Translations under genes and position numbers: made by a program
The notes under the pieces: generated by a model
The model's input: only the letters and a program-made list of their open reading frames with translations
The model's database searches: none
What the model was told of the DNA's origin: nothing
Part shown: piece by piece, positions 1-10,803 of the stretch
How the letters are laid out: every line of letters begins with the position of its first letter
Numbering within the stretch: the first letter of the stretch is position 1
DNA from: Mycolicibacterium confluentis
GTDB lineage: Bacteria; Actinomycetota; Actinomycetes; Mycobacteriales; Mycobacteriaceae
Reading direction: 5' to 3'
Length of the DNA: 64,000 nt
Assembly: GCF_010729895.1 (NCBI RefSeq)
Contig: NZ_AP022612.1
Span: forward strand, 2,232,001 to 2,296,000

Positions 1-344
1 CGGCCGACTACGTCGCCGACATCTCGCTCAGCTACGTCGGCGACATGCAGGTTGAACTCATCCGACCGGTCCGCGGCGACAACATCTACGACGACTTCCT
101 GCGCGCAGGCGGCACGGGACTGCACCATATCTGCATCACCGCAGACGACCCCGTGGCGTTCGCCGCGGCCCTGGCCCAGGCTGAGGCCGAGGGTGCCGAG
201 GTCGTGACGCGTGGTGTCATGCCCGGTGGCATGGAATTCGCCTACGTCAGCGCGCCGGACGCCGGCGTGCCCTACATCGAGATCGCCTACATCCCAGACG
301 AGATCAAGTCCTTCTTCGACTACATCAAGCAGGAGCAAGTGTGA
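1..344 (+). CDS. VOC (glyoxalase/bleomycin resistance) family protein, C-terminal part
   Basis: The reading frame is open from base 3 and enters from outside the window, so only the C-terminal ~113 residues are present. The end has the beta-alpha-beta-beta-beta pattern of a vicinal-oxygen-chelate half-domain: a QVELIRPV strand, then GLHHICI with a histidine suited to metal binding, then MEFAYVSAP and YIEIAYIP with a glutamate at the usual metal-ligand place. The substrate cannot be read from this fragment. The stop overlaps the GTG start of the next gene by 4 bases, so the two are probably co-translated, and the protein may work with that flavoprotein. Confidence 0.7.
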   Translation, partial: ADYVADISLSYVGDMQVELIRPVRGDNIYDDFLRAGGTGLHHICITADDPVAFAAALAQAEAEGAEVVTRGVMPGGMEFAYVSAPDAGVPYIEIAYIPDEIKSFFDYIKQEQV

Positions 345-1828
345 GTAACGAGATCCCGGCAACCCGCAACGCCAGCACCGTCGAACAGTGGTCCGACGAC
401 GTCGACGTCGTGGTGATCGGCTTTGGAATCGCCGGCGGATGCGCCGCGGTCAGTGCCGCGTCGGCCGGGGCGAACGTCCTGGTGCTCGAACGCGCGGCGG
501 CGGCAGGGGGAACCACGTCGATGGCGGGCGGGCACTTCTACCTCGGCGGAGGCACCGCCGTGCAGCAGGCCACGGGGCATGACGACACTTCCGAGGAGAT
601 GTACAAATACCTCGTCGCCGTGGCCCACGAACCCGACCACGAGAAGATCCGCGCCTACTGCGAGGGAAGCGTCGAACACTTCAACTGGTTGGAGGACTTG
701 GGCTTTCAGTTCGAGCGCAGCTTCTATCCCGGCAAGGTCGTCGTCCCGCCCGGCACCGAAGGGTTGTCCTACACGGGCAACGAGAAGGTGTGGCCCTTCG
801 ATGAGCAGGCCAAGCCCGCACCGCGCGGGCACTCCGTGCCGGTCCCCGGTGAACTCGGCGGCGCGGCGATGGTGATCGACCTTCTGCTCAAGCGCGCCGA
901 CTCACTCGGTGTGCAAATGCGCTACGAGACCGGCGTGACCGGCCTGATCGTCGACGACGAGGGCGCGGTGGTCGGGGTCAGTTGGAAGCACTTCGGCGAG
1001 ACCGGCGCGGTCAAGGCGAAATCCGTCGTCATCGCCGCGGGCGGATTCGCCATGAATCCTGAGATGGTCGCCGAGCACACCCCGGCACTGGGCCAGGAGC
1101 GAAAGACCAAGCACCACGGCAGCGTTGCGCCTTACATCCTGGGCAACCCCAACGACGACGGCCTCGGCATCCGGATGGGGGTGTCGGCCGGTGGCGTGGC
1201 CAAGAACCTCGACGGCCTGTTCATCACGGCCGCGGCGTACCCGCCGGAGATCCTGCTCACCGGCGTGATCGTCAACAAGGATGGTCAGCGGTTCGTCGCC
1301 GAGGACTCCTATCACTCCCGGACCTCGGCCTTCGTTCTCGAACAGCCCGATCAGATCGCTTACCTGATCGTCGACGAGGCGCACATGCAGATGCCCGAGA
1401 TGCCGTTGATCAAGTTCATCGACGGTTGGGAGACGGTCGCGGAAATGGAAGCGGCCCTTGATATTCCGCCGGGCAACCTGGCAGCCACGCTGGACCGCTA
1501 CAACCGCAACGCGGCCGAGGGGCACGATCCCGACTTCCACAAGAAGCCCGACTACGTCGCCGCACAGGATCAGGGTCCGTGGGCCGCGTTCGACTTGTCG
1601 CTGGGCCGCGCCATGTACTCGGGATTCACGATGGGCGGGCTGGCAGTGTCACTCGACGGCGAGGTGCTGCGCGAAGACGGAACACCCGTCGCGGGTCTGT
1701 ACGCCGCGGGCGCATGCGCGTCGAACATCGCCGAGGACGGCAAGAACTACTCGAGCGGCACGCAATTGGGCGAGGGCTCGTTCTTCGGTCGCCGCGCCGG
1801 AGTGCATGCGGCGACCCGCACCCGCTAG
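341..1828 (+). CDS. FAD-dependent oxidoreductase, fumarate reductase/3-ketosteroid dehydrogenase type (Rv1817-like)
   Basis: This 495-residue flavoprotein has an N-terminal dinucleotide-binding motif ([14 protein letters not shown], residues ~29-42, then LVLERA) and a GGTTSMAGG segment typical of the succinate dehydrogenase/fumarate reductase flavoprotein superfamily, which includes 3-ketosteroid dehydrogenases. The C-terminal FAD-closing region reads [13 protein letters not shown] followed by [15 protein letters not shown]. Length and position just before bacA fit Rv1817 of M. tuberculosis. Substrate is unknown; a steroid or other enone/alkene reductase or dehydrogenase is the family expectation. 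The GTG start overlaps the preceding VOC gene by 4 bases, and its 3' end overlaps the converging bacA gene by 4 bases. Confidence 0.8.
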   Translation: MSNEIPATRNASTVEQWSDDVDVVVIGFGIAGGCAAVSAASAGANVLVLERAAAAGGTTSMAGGHFYLGGGTAVQQATGHDDTSEEMYKYLVAVAHEPDHEKIRAYCEGSVEHFNWLEDLGFQFERSFYPGKVVVPPGTEGLSYTGNEKVWPFDEQAKPAPRGHSVPVPGELGGAAMVIDLLLKRADSLGVQMRYETGVTGLIVDDEGAVVGVSWKHFGETGAVKAKSVVIAAGGFAMNPEMVAEHTPALGQERKTKHHGSVAPYILGNPNDDGLGIRMGVSAGGVAKNLDGLFITAAAYPPEILLTGVIVNKDGQRFVAEDSYHSRTSAFVLEQPDQIAYLIVDEAHMQMPEMPLIKFIDGWETVAEMEAALDIPPGNLAATLDRYNRNAAEGHDPDFHKKPDYVAAQDQGPWAAFDLSLGRAMYSGFTMGGLAVSLDGEVLREDGTPVAGLYAAGACASNIAEDGKNYSSGTQLGEGSFFGRRAGVHAATRTR

Positions 1829-3732
1829 GCGGGCGCAGTCGCCTCCTCGCACGGGGCCAGCCGCCACTCGCCACCGCCGAGCAGCTCAAGACGCTGCTCA
1901 TGGTGCTGCCCCACGGTCGACCGGTGCGCCACACTGACCAGGATCGTGTCGGGCAGTTCGGTGCGCACCAGTTGGTAGAGCATGTGCTCGAGGCCCTCGT
2001 CGAGCGCGGAACTGGCCTCGTCGAGGAACACCACCTTGGGCCGGGTGAGAAGGATACGGGCGAACGCGATGCGCTGCTGCTCACCGGGGGAGAGCACCTT
2101 GGCCCAGTCCGCCTCCTCGTCGAGGCGACGGGCGCACTGCGGCAACGCCACCTTCTCCAGGACCGCGATGAGGTCCGCGTCGGGGATCTCGCCGGGCTGC
2201 GACGGATAGGACACCACGGCGCGCAGATCACCCAGCGGCACATACGGCATCTGCGACAGGAACATCGTCTCGTGCTCGCCGGCCGGGCAGTGCAGCGTGC
2301 CGGTGGTGAAGGGCCACAGCTGGGCGAGGCTGCGCAGCAGCGTCGTCTTACCGGTGCCGGACTGACCCGAAATGATCAGCGTGTCGCCCGTGTTCAGGCG
2401 GAGGTCGAGGTCGTCGATCAACTGCTCGCCGGTCGGGGTGCGCACCTCGACGTCGGTGAGTTCCAGCACGGCATCGCGACTGGGCTCGACGTTCAGCGTA
2501 GGCAGGGCGCGGCCCTCCTCGTTGGCCACCACCAGTCCGTGCAGACGGATGATCGAGGCCTGCCACCCGGCGAAGTTGTCATAGGCGTTGCGGAAGAACG
2601 ACACGCCGGAGGTGACTGAACTGAACGCCGACGCAGTCTGGGTGACGTCGCCGAGTTTGATCTCACCGGCGAACATCCGGGGAGCCTGGATCAGCCAGGG
2701 CAGGGGCACGATGGACTGACTGATGGTCAGGTTCCATCCCAGGAAGCCCGCCATCCGGTTGATGTAACGGCGGTAGTTCGCGACGACCGGCTCGAAGCGC
2801 TTGCGCAGTTGCAGGCGTTCGGCCAATTCGCCGCGGTAGAACGCGACCGCCTCGGAAGCATCGCGCAGGCGCACGAGCGCGTAGCGGAACGCCGCGTTGT
2901 ACTTCTCGTTGTCGAACGCGCGCCGGATGATCGGACGGCCGATCCAGAAGGCGATGATCGTCGCGACGACCACATAGAGAAGGCCCACCCAGAACATCGC
3001 GCGCGGCATCGTGACACCGAACAGAGTGAGTTCGCCCGACAGGTTCCACAGGATCGCGGTGAACGAGACCACCGACAGGATGGCCTCGATGGCGCCGAAC
3101 AGCAGTGTGCTCGTGGTGAGCTTGTTGGGCGTGTTCGGCAGCGAGTCGGCGCCGGTGGTGAAGATGTCGATGTCGGCCTGGATGCGCTGATCAGGGTTGT
3201 CGATCGTGTGGTCGATGAAACGCGTCCGGTAGTAGGCGTGCCCGTCGAGCCAGTCCCCGGTCATCCGGTCGGTCAGCCATGCCCGCCAGGCCAGCATGAA
3301 CCGCTGCATGAACCACAGATCCACCATGGTGCGGACCACATGCAGCGTCGCCAAGGCTGCGAACACGATCCATGACGTCCAGAAGCCGTGCACACCGGAA
3401 TCGCGAACCGCAGGATTCTCGCCCGTGACACCGAGTTGCGCGGCCGAGTACATGTCGTTGTTCCAGAAGCTCAGCAGCACGTCGATCCGCACGCCGGCGA
3501 CGACCAGCAGCAGGATCAGCGACAGCCACAGCCACACCTTGACGCGGGATTCTGGCTCAGTGAAGTAAGCACCCGTGATCCGCCAGTACTGCCTGCCCCA
3601 GGTGGTGAACCGGCCGATCAGAAACAGGACGAACAGCGTGGCGATGGCGGTCCAGAACCAGGCCTTGGCGATCCACAGCAACGAGACCACCAGCTCGTTG
3701 CCCCAGTCGAGCGACGTCGTGAACAGTTCCAC
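1825..3732 (-). CDS. bacA: SbmA/BacA-type ABC transporter, fused permease and ATPase (Rv1819c-like)
   Basis: The 635-residue protein has an N-terminal membrane domain (hydrophobic stretches near residues 20-45, 65-85, 110-130, 205-260) and a C-terminal ABC ATPase: Walker [11 protein letters not shown] with the lysine near residue 462, an LSPGEQQR signature near 548 and Walker B VVFLDEAS near 570. Length and order match Rv1819c (639 residues), an inner-membrane importer reported to take up cobalamin and hydrophilic antimicrobials such as bleomycin. It is transcribed divergently from secA2, with 125 bases between the start codons. Only one ATPase and one membrane domain are encoded, so a homodimer is expected. 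Confidence 0.9.
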   Translation of the reverse strand: MELFTTSLDWGNELVVSLLWIAKAWFWTAIATLFVLFLIGRFTTWGRQYWRITGAYFTEPESRVKVWLWLSLILLLVVAGVRIDVLLSFWNNDMYSAAQLGVTGENPAVRDSGVHGFWTSWIVFAALATLHVVRTMVDLWFMQRFMLAWRAWLTDRMTGDWLDGHAYYRTRFIDHTIDNPDQRIQADIDIFTTGADSLPNTPNKLTTSTLLFGAIEAILSVVSFTAILWNLSGELTLFGVTMPRAMFWVGLLYVVVATIIAFWIGRPIIRRAFDNEKYNAAFRYALVRLRDASEAVAFYRGELAERLQLRKRFEPVVANYRRYINRMAGFLGWNLTISQSIVPLPWLIQAPRMFAGEIKLGDVTQTASAFSSVTSGVSFFRNAYDNFAGWQASIIRLHGLVVANEEGRALPTLNVEPSRDAVLELTDVEVRTPTGEQLIDDLDLRLNTGDTLIISGQSGTGKTTLLRSLAQLWPFTTGTLHCPAGEHETMFLSQMPYVPLGDLRAVVSYPSQPGEIPDADLIAVLEKVALPQCARRLDEEADWAKVLSPGEQQRIAFARILLTRPKVVFLDEASSALDEGLEHMLYQLVRTELPDTILVSVAHRSTVGQHHEQRLELLGGGEWRLAPCEEATAPA

Positions 3733-3845
3733 CCCGGCAACCTACCCCGACAGGATGGGCTCAGCCGTTCCGCCGCGGGGGTTTCACCCGCGACATGCCC
3801 TGTTCCGCTGACAGAGGACACCGCAGGCCGTGGGGGTGCAACGCG

Positions 3846-3851
3846 TACCGT
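3846..3851 (+). promoter_or_regulatory. Possible -10 element for a leaderless secA2 transcript
   Basis: TACCGT fits the mycobacterial TANNNT -10 pattern and lies 6 bases before the GTG chosen as the secA2 start. That spacing puts the transcription start at or next to the start codon. No clear -35 hexamer is seen, and no strong Shine-Dalgarno precedes the GTG, which suits a leaderless mRNA but does not prove it. Confidence 0.35.
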
Positions 3852-3857
3852 AAGGCT

Positions 3858-6215
3858 GTGGCACGTAGTTCCAAGACAGAGAACAGGTCCAAGGCCGAGA
3901 GCCCCAGCGCGAAGCCCGGACGCTTCAGCGGGCGATTCTGGAAGCTGTTGGGCGCCAGCACGGATAAAAATCAGGCGCGTTCGATGGCGGAGGTGGAGGC
4001 TTCGGCGCAGTTCGACGCCAAGGCCGCCGACCTGGACGACGAGCAGTTGCGCAAGGCCGCCCAGCTTCTGGTCCTCGAGGACCTGGCCGACTCGTCGGAC
4101 ATCTCGCAGTTCCTGGCGATCGCCCGCGAGGCCGCGGACCGGTCGACGGGCCTGCGCCCGTTCGACGTCCAGTTGCAGGGCGCGCTGCGGATGCTGGCCG
4201 GGGACGTCGTGGAGATGGCAACCGGTGAAGGCAAGACTCTGGCGGGCGCGATCGCTGCGGCGGGTTACGCATTGGCCGGCAGGCACGTGCACGTCATCTC
4301 GGTCAACGACTACCTCGCTCGCCGCGACGCCGAATGGATGGCGCCGCTGTTCGAGGCGATGGGCCTGACCGTCGGCTGGATCACCGAGGAGTCGACCGCC
4401 GCCGAGCGCCGGGACGCCTACGGGAGCGATGTGACCTACGCGTCGGTCAATGAGATCGGTTTCGACGTCCTGCGCGATCAGTTGGTGACCGACGTCGAGG
4501 ATCTGGTGTCGCCCAACCCCGACGTCGCATTGATCGACGAGGCCGACTCGGTGCTGGTCGACGAGGCCCTGGTCCCGCTGGTGCTCGCCGGCACGACCCA
4601 CCGCGAGACACCCCGACTCGAGATCGTCGAACTCGTCGGCTCGCTGACACCGAACGTCGACTACGAGACCGACGCCGACAAGCGCAACATCCACCTCACC
4701 GAGACGGGCGCGCAGAAGGTCGAAAAGGCCCTGGGCGGCATTGATCTCTACTCCGAGACGCACGTCGGCACCACGCTGACCGAGATCAACGTCGCCCTGC
4801 ACGCCCACGTGCTGCTGCAGCGCGACGTGCACTACATCGTGCGCGACGGCGCCGTGCAGTTGATCAACGCCTCCCGCGGGCGGATCGCGCAGCTGCAGCG
4901 CTGGCCCGACGGCCTGCAGGCCGCCGTGGAGGCCAAGGAGGGGATCGAGACCACCGAGACCGGTGAGGTGCTGGACACGATCACGGTCCAGGCCGTGATC
5001 AACAGGTACCCGACGGTCTGCGGAATGACCGGCACCGCGCTGGCCGCCGGCGAACAGCTGCGCCAGTTCTACAAGCTCGGCGTGTCACCGATCCCGCCGA
5101 ACACCCCGAACATCCGCGAGGATGAGGTCGATCGCGTCTACATCACGGCGGCCGCCAAGACCGACGCGGTCATCGACCACATCACCGAGGTGCACGCGAC
5201 GGGCCGACCCGTCCTGGTCGGCACGCACGACGTGGCCGAATCCGAGGAACTGCACGAGCGTCTGGTGAAGCGCGGCGTGCCTGCGGTGCTGCTCAACGCG
5301 AAGAACGACGCCGAAGAGGCCGCCGTGATCGCCGAGGCGGGCAAGCTGGGCGCCGTCACGGTCTCCACGCAGATGGCCGGCCGCGGCACCGACATCAGGC
5401 TCGGCGGCTCGGAGGAGGAGCACCACGACAAGATCGTCGAGCTCGGCGGCCTGCACGTGGTCGGCACCGGGCGGCACAACACCGAGCGCCTCGACAACCA
5501 GCTGCGCGGCCGCGCGGGCCGTCAGGGTGATCCGGGTTCGTCGGTGTTCTTCGCGAGCTGGCAGGACGAGGTCGTGGTCTCGCACCTCGACCCCGGCAAG
5601 CTGCCCACCGAGACCGACGACGAGGGCCGGATCCTGAGCCCGAAGGCCGCGGACCTCATCGACCACGCTCAGCGCATCGCCGAGGGTGGGCTGCTCGAGG
5701 TGCACGCCAACACGTGGCGCTACAACCAGTTGATCGCGCAGCAGCGCGCCATCATCGTCGAGCGGCGCAACACGCTGCTGTCGACGACGGCCGCGCGCGA
5801 CGAACTCAAGGAGCTGTCGCCCGACCGGTACGAGGAGCTGGCCGAGACGCTGTCGGAGGCGGACCTCGAACGGATCTGCCGGCTGATCATGCTGTACCAC
5901 CTCGACCGCGGCTGGGCCGACCACCAGGCGTACCTCGCCGACATCCGGGAGAGCATCCACCTGCGTGCCCTGGGCAGGCAGAACCCGCTCGACGAGTTCC
6001 ATCGGATGGCGGTCGACGCGTTCGCATCGCTGGCCGCCGACGCGATCGAAGCCGGCCAGCAGACGTTCGAGACCGCCAACCTGCTCGAAGGGGAGCCCGG
6101 TCTGGATCTGTCGAAGCTCGCGCGGCCGACCTCGACGTGGACGTACATGGTGCATGACAATCCGCTCAAGGACGACACGCTCTCGGCGCTGAGCTTGCCC
6201 GGGGTCTTCCGTTAG
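3858..6215 (+). CDS. secA2: Accessory Sec preprotein translocase ATPase SecA2
   Basis: SecA2 is the second, specialised SecA of mycobacteria and exports a subset of proteins with SecYEG. From GTG 3858 the protein has 785 residues, close to the known M. smegmatis (~783) and M. tuberculosis (~778-808) forms and shorter than SecA1. Walker A MATGEGKT has its lysine at residue ~126, equivalent to the lysine mutated in dominant-negative M. smegmatis SecA2. DEAD-box Walker B is ALIDEADS near residue 227, and the second helicase domain carries [12 protein letters not shown] and [13 protein letters not shown]. The C-terminal zinc/SecB-binding tail of SecA1 is absent. The frame is open further upstream to 3795, but that extension is unlike SecA2 N termini. 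pgsA2 follows after 24 bases. Confidence 0.95.
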   Translation: MARSSKTENRSKAESPSAKPGRFSGRFWKLLGASTDKNQARSMAEVEASAQFDAKAADLDDEQLRKAAQLLVLEDLADSSDISQFLAIAREAADRSTGLRPFDVQLQGALRMLAGDVVEMATGEGKTLAGAIAAAGYALAGRHVHVISVNDYLARRDAEWMAPLFEAMGLTVGWITEESTAAERRDAYGSDVTYASVNEIGFDVLRDQLVTDVEDLVSPNPDVALIDEADSVLVDEALVPLVLAGTTHRETPRLEIVELVGSLTPNVDYETDADKRNIHLTETGAQKVEKALGGIDLYSETHVGTTLTEINVALHAHVLLQRDVHYIVRDGAVQLINASRGRIAQLQRWPDGLQAAVEAKEGIETTETGEVLDTITVQAVINRYPTVCGMTGTALAAGEQLRQFYKLGVSPIPPNTPNIREDEVDRVYITAAAKTDAVIDHITEVHATGRPVLVGTHDVAESEELHERLVKRGVPAVLLNAKNDAEEAAVIAEAGKLGAVTVSTQMAGRGTDIRLGGSEEEHHDKIVELGGLHVVGTGRHNTERLDNQLRGRAGRQGDPGSSVFFASWQDEVVVSHLDPGKLPTETDDEGRILSPKAADLIDHAQRIAEGGLLEVHANTWRYNQLIAQQRAIIVERRNTLLSTTAARDELKELSPDRYEELAETLSEADLERICRLIMLYHLDRGWADHQAYLADIRESIHLRALGRQNPLDEFHRMAVDAFASLAADAIEAGQQTFETANLLEGEPGLDLSKLARPTSTWTYMVHDNPLKDDTLSALSLPGVFR

Positions 6216-6239
6216 CCAAACCGGATTAACCTAGGCGCC

Positions 6240-6842
6240 ATGGACGCCGAAACGCCCGATCAACGCGATCGGGTGCTGACCGTGCCGAATGTGCTCAGCG
6301 TCGTTCGGCTCGTTCTGATCGGCGTGTTCGTCCATCTGCTGCTGAACGAGCACGCCTATGCACTCGCCGTGGCTGTGCTGATGATCAGCGGAGCGTCGGA
6401 CTGGGCCGACGGCAAGATCGCCCGCGTGATGAATCAGTCGTCTCGGCTGGGGGAACTGCTGGACCCCGCCGTGGACCGGCTGTACATGGTCGTCGTCCCG
6501 GTGTCCTTCGCCATCGCGGGGATCATCCCGTGGTGGGTGATCGTCGTGCTCATCGCGCGAGACGCCGTGCTGGCGGCCATGCTGCCGGTGCTGCGCAGCC
6601 GCGGTCTGTCGGCCCTGCCGGTGACCTACATCGGCAAGGCCGCCACGTTCGCGCTGATGTCGGGATTCCCCCTGATCCTGCTGGGACAGTGGGATGCGTT
6701 GTGGAGCCACGTGATCGGCGCAGTCGGCTGGGGCTTCCTGATCTGGGGCATCTGGATGTACCTCTGGTCCTTCGCGCTCTACGTCGCCCAACTCGGCTTG
6801 GTTGTCCGGCGGATGCCCAAGGTGTCCAAGGCGGCGCGGTGA
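6240..6842 (+). CDS. pgsA2: CDP-alcohol phosphatidyltransferase, PgsA2 (Rv1822-like)
   Basis: Membrane enzyme of 200 residues that transfers a phosphatidyl group from CDP-diacylglycerol to an alcohol, probably glycerol-3-phosphate or a phosphatidylglycerol/cardiolipin-type acceptor. The full catalytic signature D-x2-DG-x2-AR-x8-G-x3-D-x3-D is present: D54, D57, G58, A61, R62, G71, D75, D79. About five or six hydrophobic segments follow the family topology. The exact acceptor in mycobacteria is not settled by sequence. The stop overlaps the GTG start of the following DUF881 gene by 4 bases. A TAACCT hexamer (6227-6232) 7 bases before the ATG could be a leaderless -10. Confidence 0.9.
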   Translation: MDAETPDQRDRVLTVPNVLSVVRLVLIGVFVHLLLNEHAYALAVAVLMISGASDWADGKIARVMNQSSRLGELLDPAVDRLYMVVVPVSFAIAGIIPWWVIVVLIARDAVLAAMLPVLRSRGLSALPVTYIGKAATFALMSGFPLILLGQWDALWSHVIGAVGWGFLIWGIWMYLWSFALYVAQLGLVVRRMPKVSKAAR

Positions 6843-7744
6843 GCACCCCCGACCGGGCGTTGGGCGGCTACGAACCGGTCGCCGGACTGTCCGCCAACCA
6901 GGCTCAGAAGGTCCGGAAGCTGCCGGTGCCGTCGCTGCTGCGCTCGCTGCTGTCCGAGCATCTCGACCCCGGCTACGCCGCTGCCGCGGCCGAGCGCGAC
7001 CGCACGGGTGCCCGGCGCCGGAACGACTGGGTCTGGCAGGCGCTCGCGGCACTGCTGATCGCTGTGGTGTTCGCCGCGGCGATGGCGCAGGCACGGTCCA
7101 CCGCACCCGGCGTGTCGGCGACACAGCGCGGTCTGGCGAATTCGGTGAAGGCCGCCGCGACGACGACCGACGACCTGGCGCAGCGCCGCGACACCCTGGC
7201 CGCTCAGGTCGACGACCTGGCCCGCAGACAGTTGACCGATGACGCCGAGGGGCAGAAGCTGCTGGACGACCTCGACGGCGTCAGTCTCGCCGCGGGCAGC
7301 ACCGCGCTGATCGGCCCGGGCCTGACCGTCACGGTCACCGAACCGGCCCTGGGGCGAGATCTGACCGATGTCTCAAAACAACGCCTGCCGGGCAGTCAGC
7401 AGGTCATTCTCGATCGCGACCTGCAACTGGCCGTGAACTCATTGTGGGCCGACGGCGCCGAAGCGATCAGCGTCGGCGGGATCAGGGTCGGCCCGCACGT
7501 CACCATTCGGCAGGCCGGCGGCGCGATCCTGGTCGACAACAATCCGATCAGCAGCCCGTACACGATCGCGGCGATCGGCCCGCCGAACTCCATGCGGGAG
7601 AACTTCGAGCGCAGCACGGGTCTGCAGCGTCTGCGGTTGTTGGAGACGTCCTATGGCGTGGGAGTGACAGTCAGTTCCGGCGACGGTGTTTCGGTGCCCG
7701 CGGGCGCGAGTCGCGATGTCGTGTTCGCCAGGCAGAAGGGATGA
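6839..7744 (+). CDS. DUF881 membrane-anchored protein (Rv1823-like)
   Basis: GTG start overlapping pgsA2 by 4 bases gives 301 residues; a longer in-frame extension would run through pgsA2 and is rejected. The basic N-terminal region (~62 residues) precedes one transmembrane helix (residues ~64-83), then a predicted coiled coil (about residues 95-140) and an extracytoplasmic alpha/beta DUF881 domain with motifs such as [15 protein letters not shown] and [19 protein letters not shown]881 proteins pair with DUF1290 proteins in actinobacteria and Firmicutes and are often linked to cell division or envelope genes. The biochemical role is unknown. Confidence 0.85.
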   Translation: MSTPDRALGGYEPVAGLSANQAQKVRKLPVPSLLRSLLSEHLDPGYAAAAAERDRTGARRRNDWVWQALAALLIAVVFAAAMAQARSTAPGVSATQRGLANSVKAAATTTDDLAQRRDTLAAQVDDLARRQLTDDAEGQKLLDDLDGVSLAAGSTALIGPGLTVTVTEPALGRDLTDVSKQRLPGSQQVILDRDLQLAVNSLWADGAEAISVGGIRVGPHVTIRQAGGAILVDNNPISSPYTIAAIGPPNSMRENFERSTGLQRLRLLETSYGVGVTVSSGDGVSVPAGASRDVVFARQKG

Positions 7745-7775
7745 TGATGATGGTCGGGGTGCAGGGGGAGCGATA

Positions 7776-8108
7776 TTGATCGGCATCGCCGCATTGGTGG
7801 TCGGCATCGTGCTCGGGTTGGTGTTCCAGCCGAGCGTGCCGGAGTTTGTCGAGCCCTATCTGCCGATCGCCGTCGTCGCGGCGCTCGACGCGGTGTTCGG
7901 TGGTCTGCGGGCCTATCTGGAACACATCTTCGACGCCAAGGTCTTCGTCGTCTCGTTCGTCTTCAACGTGCTGGTCGCGGCCCTGATCGTCTACGTCGGC
8001 GATCAACTCGGGGTCGGCACCCAGCTGTCCACCGCGATCATCGTGGTGCTCGGAATTCGCATCTTCGGCAACGCCGCCGCGCTGCGGCGCCGCCTGTTCG
8101 GGGCGTGA
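7776..8108 (+). CDS. Small integral membrane protein, DUF1290/SbpA-like (Rv1824-like)
   Basis: About 110 residues, nearly all hydrophobic, with three likely transmembrane segments (LIGIAALVVGIVLGLVF at the start, then IAVVAALDAVFGGLRAYLE and VFVVSFVFNVLVAALIVYVG). I chose TTG 7776 because a strong AGGGGGAG lies at 7762-7769, 6 bases upstream, and because the hydrophobic start then matches Rv1824; the frame is open to 7686 but that stretch is Asp-Gly-rich and unlike the family. It sits between two DUF881 genes, the usual arrangement. The following GTG begins one base after the stop. Function unknown. Confidence 0.8.
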   Translation: MIGIAALVVGIVLGLVFQPSVPEFVEPYLPIAVVAALDAVFGGLRAYLEHIFDAKVFVVSFVFNVLVAALIVYVGDQLGVGTQLSTAIIVVLGIRIFGNAAALRRRLFGA

Positions 8109-8109
8109 C

Positions 8110-8922
8110 GTGACCGACGAGACGCCGATCGCCCCCGAGTCGCCGGATCCACCTCCAGAGCCGACGGAGCCGGCGGAGCCCGAGCACGGCCGCCATGAGA
8201 TGCCCGACGATGCCGACGGGTCGCCCTCGTCGCGGCGGCAGTTGTTGTTCGGCGCGCTCGCGGTGCTGCTGTGTGTCGTGCTCGGTGTCGCGATCGCCAC
8301 ACAGGTCCGCAGCACGGATTCCGGGGACTCTCTGGAGACCGCGCGTCCCGCGGATCTGCTGGTGCTGCTGGACTCGCTGCAGCAGCGGGAGGCCGCGCTG
8401 AACACCGAGGTCGTCGAACTGCAGCGCACGCTGGCGTCGCTGCAGGCGTCGGGCAGTTCGGATCACGCCGCGATCGACACCGCGCGGGCCCGGCTGGCGG
8501 CACTGTCGATTCTGGCCGGAACCGTCGGTGCGACGGGACCCGGCGTGACCATCCGGATCGAGGACCCGGTGCGGGGCGTGGCGCCCGAGCCCATGCTCGA
8601 CGTCGTCAACGAACTGCGCGCCGCGGGCGCCGAAGCGATCGAGATCACAACACCCGAACGAGGCGTCCGAGTCGGCGTCGACACCTGGATCACCGGGTCG
8701 CCGGGTGCCCTGCAGATCGACGGCGTCACCCTGGCGCCGCCGTATACCGTTGCGGCCATTGGTGATCCGCCGACGCTGGCGGCGGCGATGAACATTCCGG
8801 GCGGAGCCGTCGACAGCGTCGAACGGGTCGGCGGGTCGATGACGGTCGAACAGTCCGACCACATCGACGTCACCTTGTTGCGACAACCGAAACCGCGCCA
8901 ATACGCTCAGCCCGTCAAATGA
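8110..8922 (+). CDS. Second DUF881 membrane-anchored protein (Rv1825-like)
   Basis: The 270-residue protein starts with an acidic, proline-rich cytoplasmic tail (residues 1-40), then one membrane helix (~44-65), a coiled coil (~75-115, with [19 protein letters not shown]) and an extracytoplasmic DUF881 domain including [14 protein letters not shown] and [12 protein letters not shown]. It is a paralogue of the protein at 6839-7744, and with the DUF1290 protein between them forms a conserved three-gene unit of unknown function. The gene begins one base after its neighbour's stop, so the three are probably one operon with pgsA2. Confidence 0.85.
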   Translation: MTDETPIAPESPDPPPEPTEPAEPEHGRHEMPDDADGSPSSRRQLLFGALAVLLCVVLGVAIATQVRSTDSGDSLETARPADLLVLLDSLQQREAALNTEVVELQRTLASLQASGSSDHAAIDTARARLAALSILAGTVGATGPGVTIRIEDPVRGVAPEPMLDVVNELRAAGAEAIEITTPERGVRVGVDTWITGSPGALQIDGVTLAPPYTVAAIGDPPTLAAAMNIPGGAVDSVERVGGSMTVEQSDHIDVTLLRQPKPRQYAQPVK

Positions 8923-8980
8923 GCAGCCGTGGCGGCAACCCGCCGCCACAACCGTCAACCGACCCAATGTCAGGAGCGTC

Positions 8981-9376
8981 GTGAGCGAGGTCCCCTCCGA
9001 TCTGCAGTACACCACCGAGCATGAGTGGGTCCGTCGCACCGGCGACGGCACCGTGCGGGTGGGCATCACCGACTACGCCCAGTCGGCCCTTGGCGATGTG
9101 GTCTTCGTCCAGCTTCCCGAGGTCGGCGCGCAACTGACCGCCGGCGACACCTTCGGCGAAGTGGAGTCCACCAAGTCGGTGTCCGATCTCTACGCGCCCG
9201 TGTCGGCCAAAGTGATTGCCGTCAACGGTGATCTGGAGGCGAGCCCGGACTTGGTCAACTCCGATCCGTACGGCGCCGGATGGCTGCTGGACCTGCAGGT
9301 CGAGCAGGCCGATCTCGACGCCGCGGCACCGAGCCTGCTCGACGATGAGGCCTACCGCGCCACACTCACCGAGTGA
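8981..9376 (+). CDS. gcvH: Glycine cleavage system H protein
   Basis: Cytoplasmic lipoyl carrier of the glycine cleavage system, moving the aminomethyl group from GcvP to GcvT. The 131-residue length is standard and the hammerhead lipoyl domain is clear: the modified lysine is K65 in [16 protein letters not shown] start at 8981, 58 bases after the DUF881 gene. The P protein with its riboswitch is 3 kb downstream and garA follows directly, so glycine breakdown and the 2-oxoglutarate switch are neighbours here as in M. tuberculosis (Rv1826). Confidence 0.95.
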   Translation: MSEVPSDLQYTTEHEWVRRTGDGTVRVGITDYAQSALGDVVFVQLPEVGAQLTAGDTFGEVESTKSVSDLYAPVSAKVIAVNGDLEASPDLVNSDPYGAGWLLDLQVEQADLDAAAPSLLDDEAYRATLTE

Positions 9377-9529
9377 CTGTTGTTAGGGTGCCTGCCAGCA
9401 TCCTTTCTGGCGTGCCGGGCACATCGACGCCCGTCGCGCGGTAACGTCGAAGTGCGCAACGGCACGAGACGTGAGGGTGGCCAAGTTTCACCGGCGATAT
9501 CGCCACAAGCAGCCTGTGAGGAGCAGCGT

Positions 9530-10009
9530 GTGACGGAAAAAGACAGCGGTTCGGGCGCGGACAAGTCATCTGAGGAACTCACCGTGGAGACCACCTCGGT
9601 CTTCCGGGCCGACTTCCTCAACGAACTGGACGCACCGGCCGCGACCGGCGGGGTGGGCACGGTGTCCGGAGTCGAAGGACTCCCGGTCGGCTCCGCTCTG
9701 CTGGTCGTCAAGCGGGGTCCCAACGCCGGTTCTCGGTTCCTGCTGGATCAGGCCACCACATCGGCGGGCCGCCACCCCGACAGCGACATCTTCCTCGACG
9801 ACGTCACCGTGAGCCGGCGGCATGCCGAGTTCCGCCTTGAGGGCAGCGAGTTCCAGGTGGTGGACGTGGGCAGCCTCAACGGCACCTACGTCAACCGCGA
9901 ACCGGTCGACTCGGCCGTGCTGGCCAACGGCGATGAGGTCCAGATCGGCAAGTTCCGTCTGGTGTTCCTCACCGGACCGAAGACTGACGACGGGGGACCA
10001 GAGGGCTAG
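9530..10009 (+). CDS. garA: FHA-domain metabolic regulator GarA (Rv1827-like)
   Basis: GarA binds and controls 2-oxoglutarate decarboxylase, glutamate dehydrogenase and glutamate synthase, and is switched off when Ser/Thr kinases PknB or PknG phosphorylate its N-terminal tail, which then folds onto its own FHA domain. The 159-residue product has the kinase motif ETTSVF with threonines at positions 21 and 22, as in M. tuberculosis, and an FHA domain (about residues 53-145) with [20 protein letters not shown] and [11 protein letters not shown] 9530 has AGGAG 6 bases upstream; the frame runs open further back to 9380, but the position of the phospho-threonines supports this start. Confidence 0.95.
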   Translation: MTEKDSGSGADKSSEELTVETTSVFRADFLNELDAPAATGGVGTVSGVEGLPVGSALLVVKRGPNAGSRFLLDQATTSAGRHPDSDIFLDDVTVSRRHAEFRLEGSEFQVVDVGSLNGTYVNREPVDSAVLANGDEVQIGKFRLVFLTGPKTDDGGPEG

Positions 10010-10755
10010 TGACCGCACCCGATACTCCCGCACTCGCCGGGATGTCGATCGGAGCGGTACTGGATCTGCTGCGACCCGATTTCCCGGATGTCACCATCTC
10101 CAAGATCCGCTTCTTGGAAGCCGAGGGGCTGGTCACGCCTCAGCGCTCGGCGTCGGGATATCGGCGGTTCACGGCCTACGACTGTGCGAGGCTGCGGTTC
10201 ATCCTGACCGCGCAGCGCGATCACTATCTGCCGCTGAAGGTCATCAAGTCCCAGTTGGACGCCCAACCCGACGGTGAACTGCCGAGCAGTGGGTCGCCGT
10301 ATGTGGTGCCTCGACTCGTCGCAGACGGGCCGGAGGCGCCCGAGAACGGCGTGGGCCATCGTGTTCGGTTGACCCGGGAGGACCTCCTCGAGCAGGCGGG
10401 CGGCGACACCGCCGAGACCGACGAACTGCTCGGCGCGCTGCTCAAGGCCGGCGTGGTCACACCGATCTTCAAGAGCGCCACGGCGGTGTTCTTCGACGAA
10501 CACGCCGTGGTGATCCTGCAGTGTGCGCGGGCCCTGGCCGACTACGGCGTGGAGCCTCGGCATCTGCGGGCATTCCGGTCGGCCGCCGACCGGCAGTCGG
10601 ACCTCATCGCGCAGATCGCAGGGCCGCTGGTCAAGGCCGACAAGGCCGGTGCCCGGGACCGCGCGGACGACTTGGCGCGTGAGGTGGCGGCCCTGGCGAT
10701 CACTCTGCACACGTCGTTGATCAAGTCGGCTGTGCGCGACGTTCTGCAGCGGTGA
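10009..10755 (+). CDS. MerR-family transcriptional regulator (Rv1828-like)
   Basis: The 248-residue protein has an N-terminal winged helix-turn-helix of MerR type (residues ~10-80, with [18 protein letters not shown] and [16 protein letters not shown]) followed by a helical C-terminal region with no cysteine cluster, so it does not look like a metal sensor. Ligand unknown. The GTG start shares one base with the garA stop, suggesting translational coupling with garA. A second MerR gene (11501) lies 0.75 kb downstream. Confidence 0.88.
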   Translation: MTAPDTPALAGMSIGAVLDLLRPDFPDVTISKIRFLEAEGLVTPQRSASGYRRFTAYDCARLRFILTAQRDHYLPLKVIKSQLDAQPDGELPSSGSPYVVPRLVADGPEAPENGVGHRVRLTREDLLEQAGGDTAETDELLGALLKAGVVTPIFKSATAVFFDEHAVVILQCARALADYGVEPRHLRAFRSAADRQSDLIAQIAGPLVKADKAGARDRADDLAREVAALAITLHTSLIKSAVRDVLQR

Positions 10756-10803
10756 GGACTAGAGTTGGCCGTGGCATTGCGGTCATGCGGAGGGCAGACG
10801 CTG

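Noticed and set aside
6221..6240. Possible IdeR half-site (TTAACCTAGG) before pgsA2
   Set aside because: Only the right half resembles the consensus; the left half does not match, and the sequence is better explained as a -10 region.
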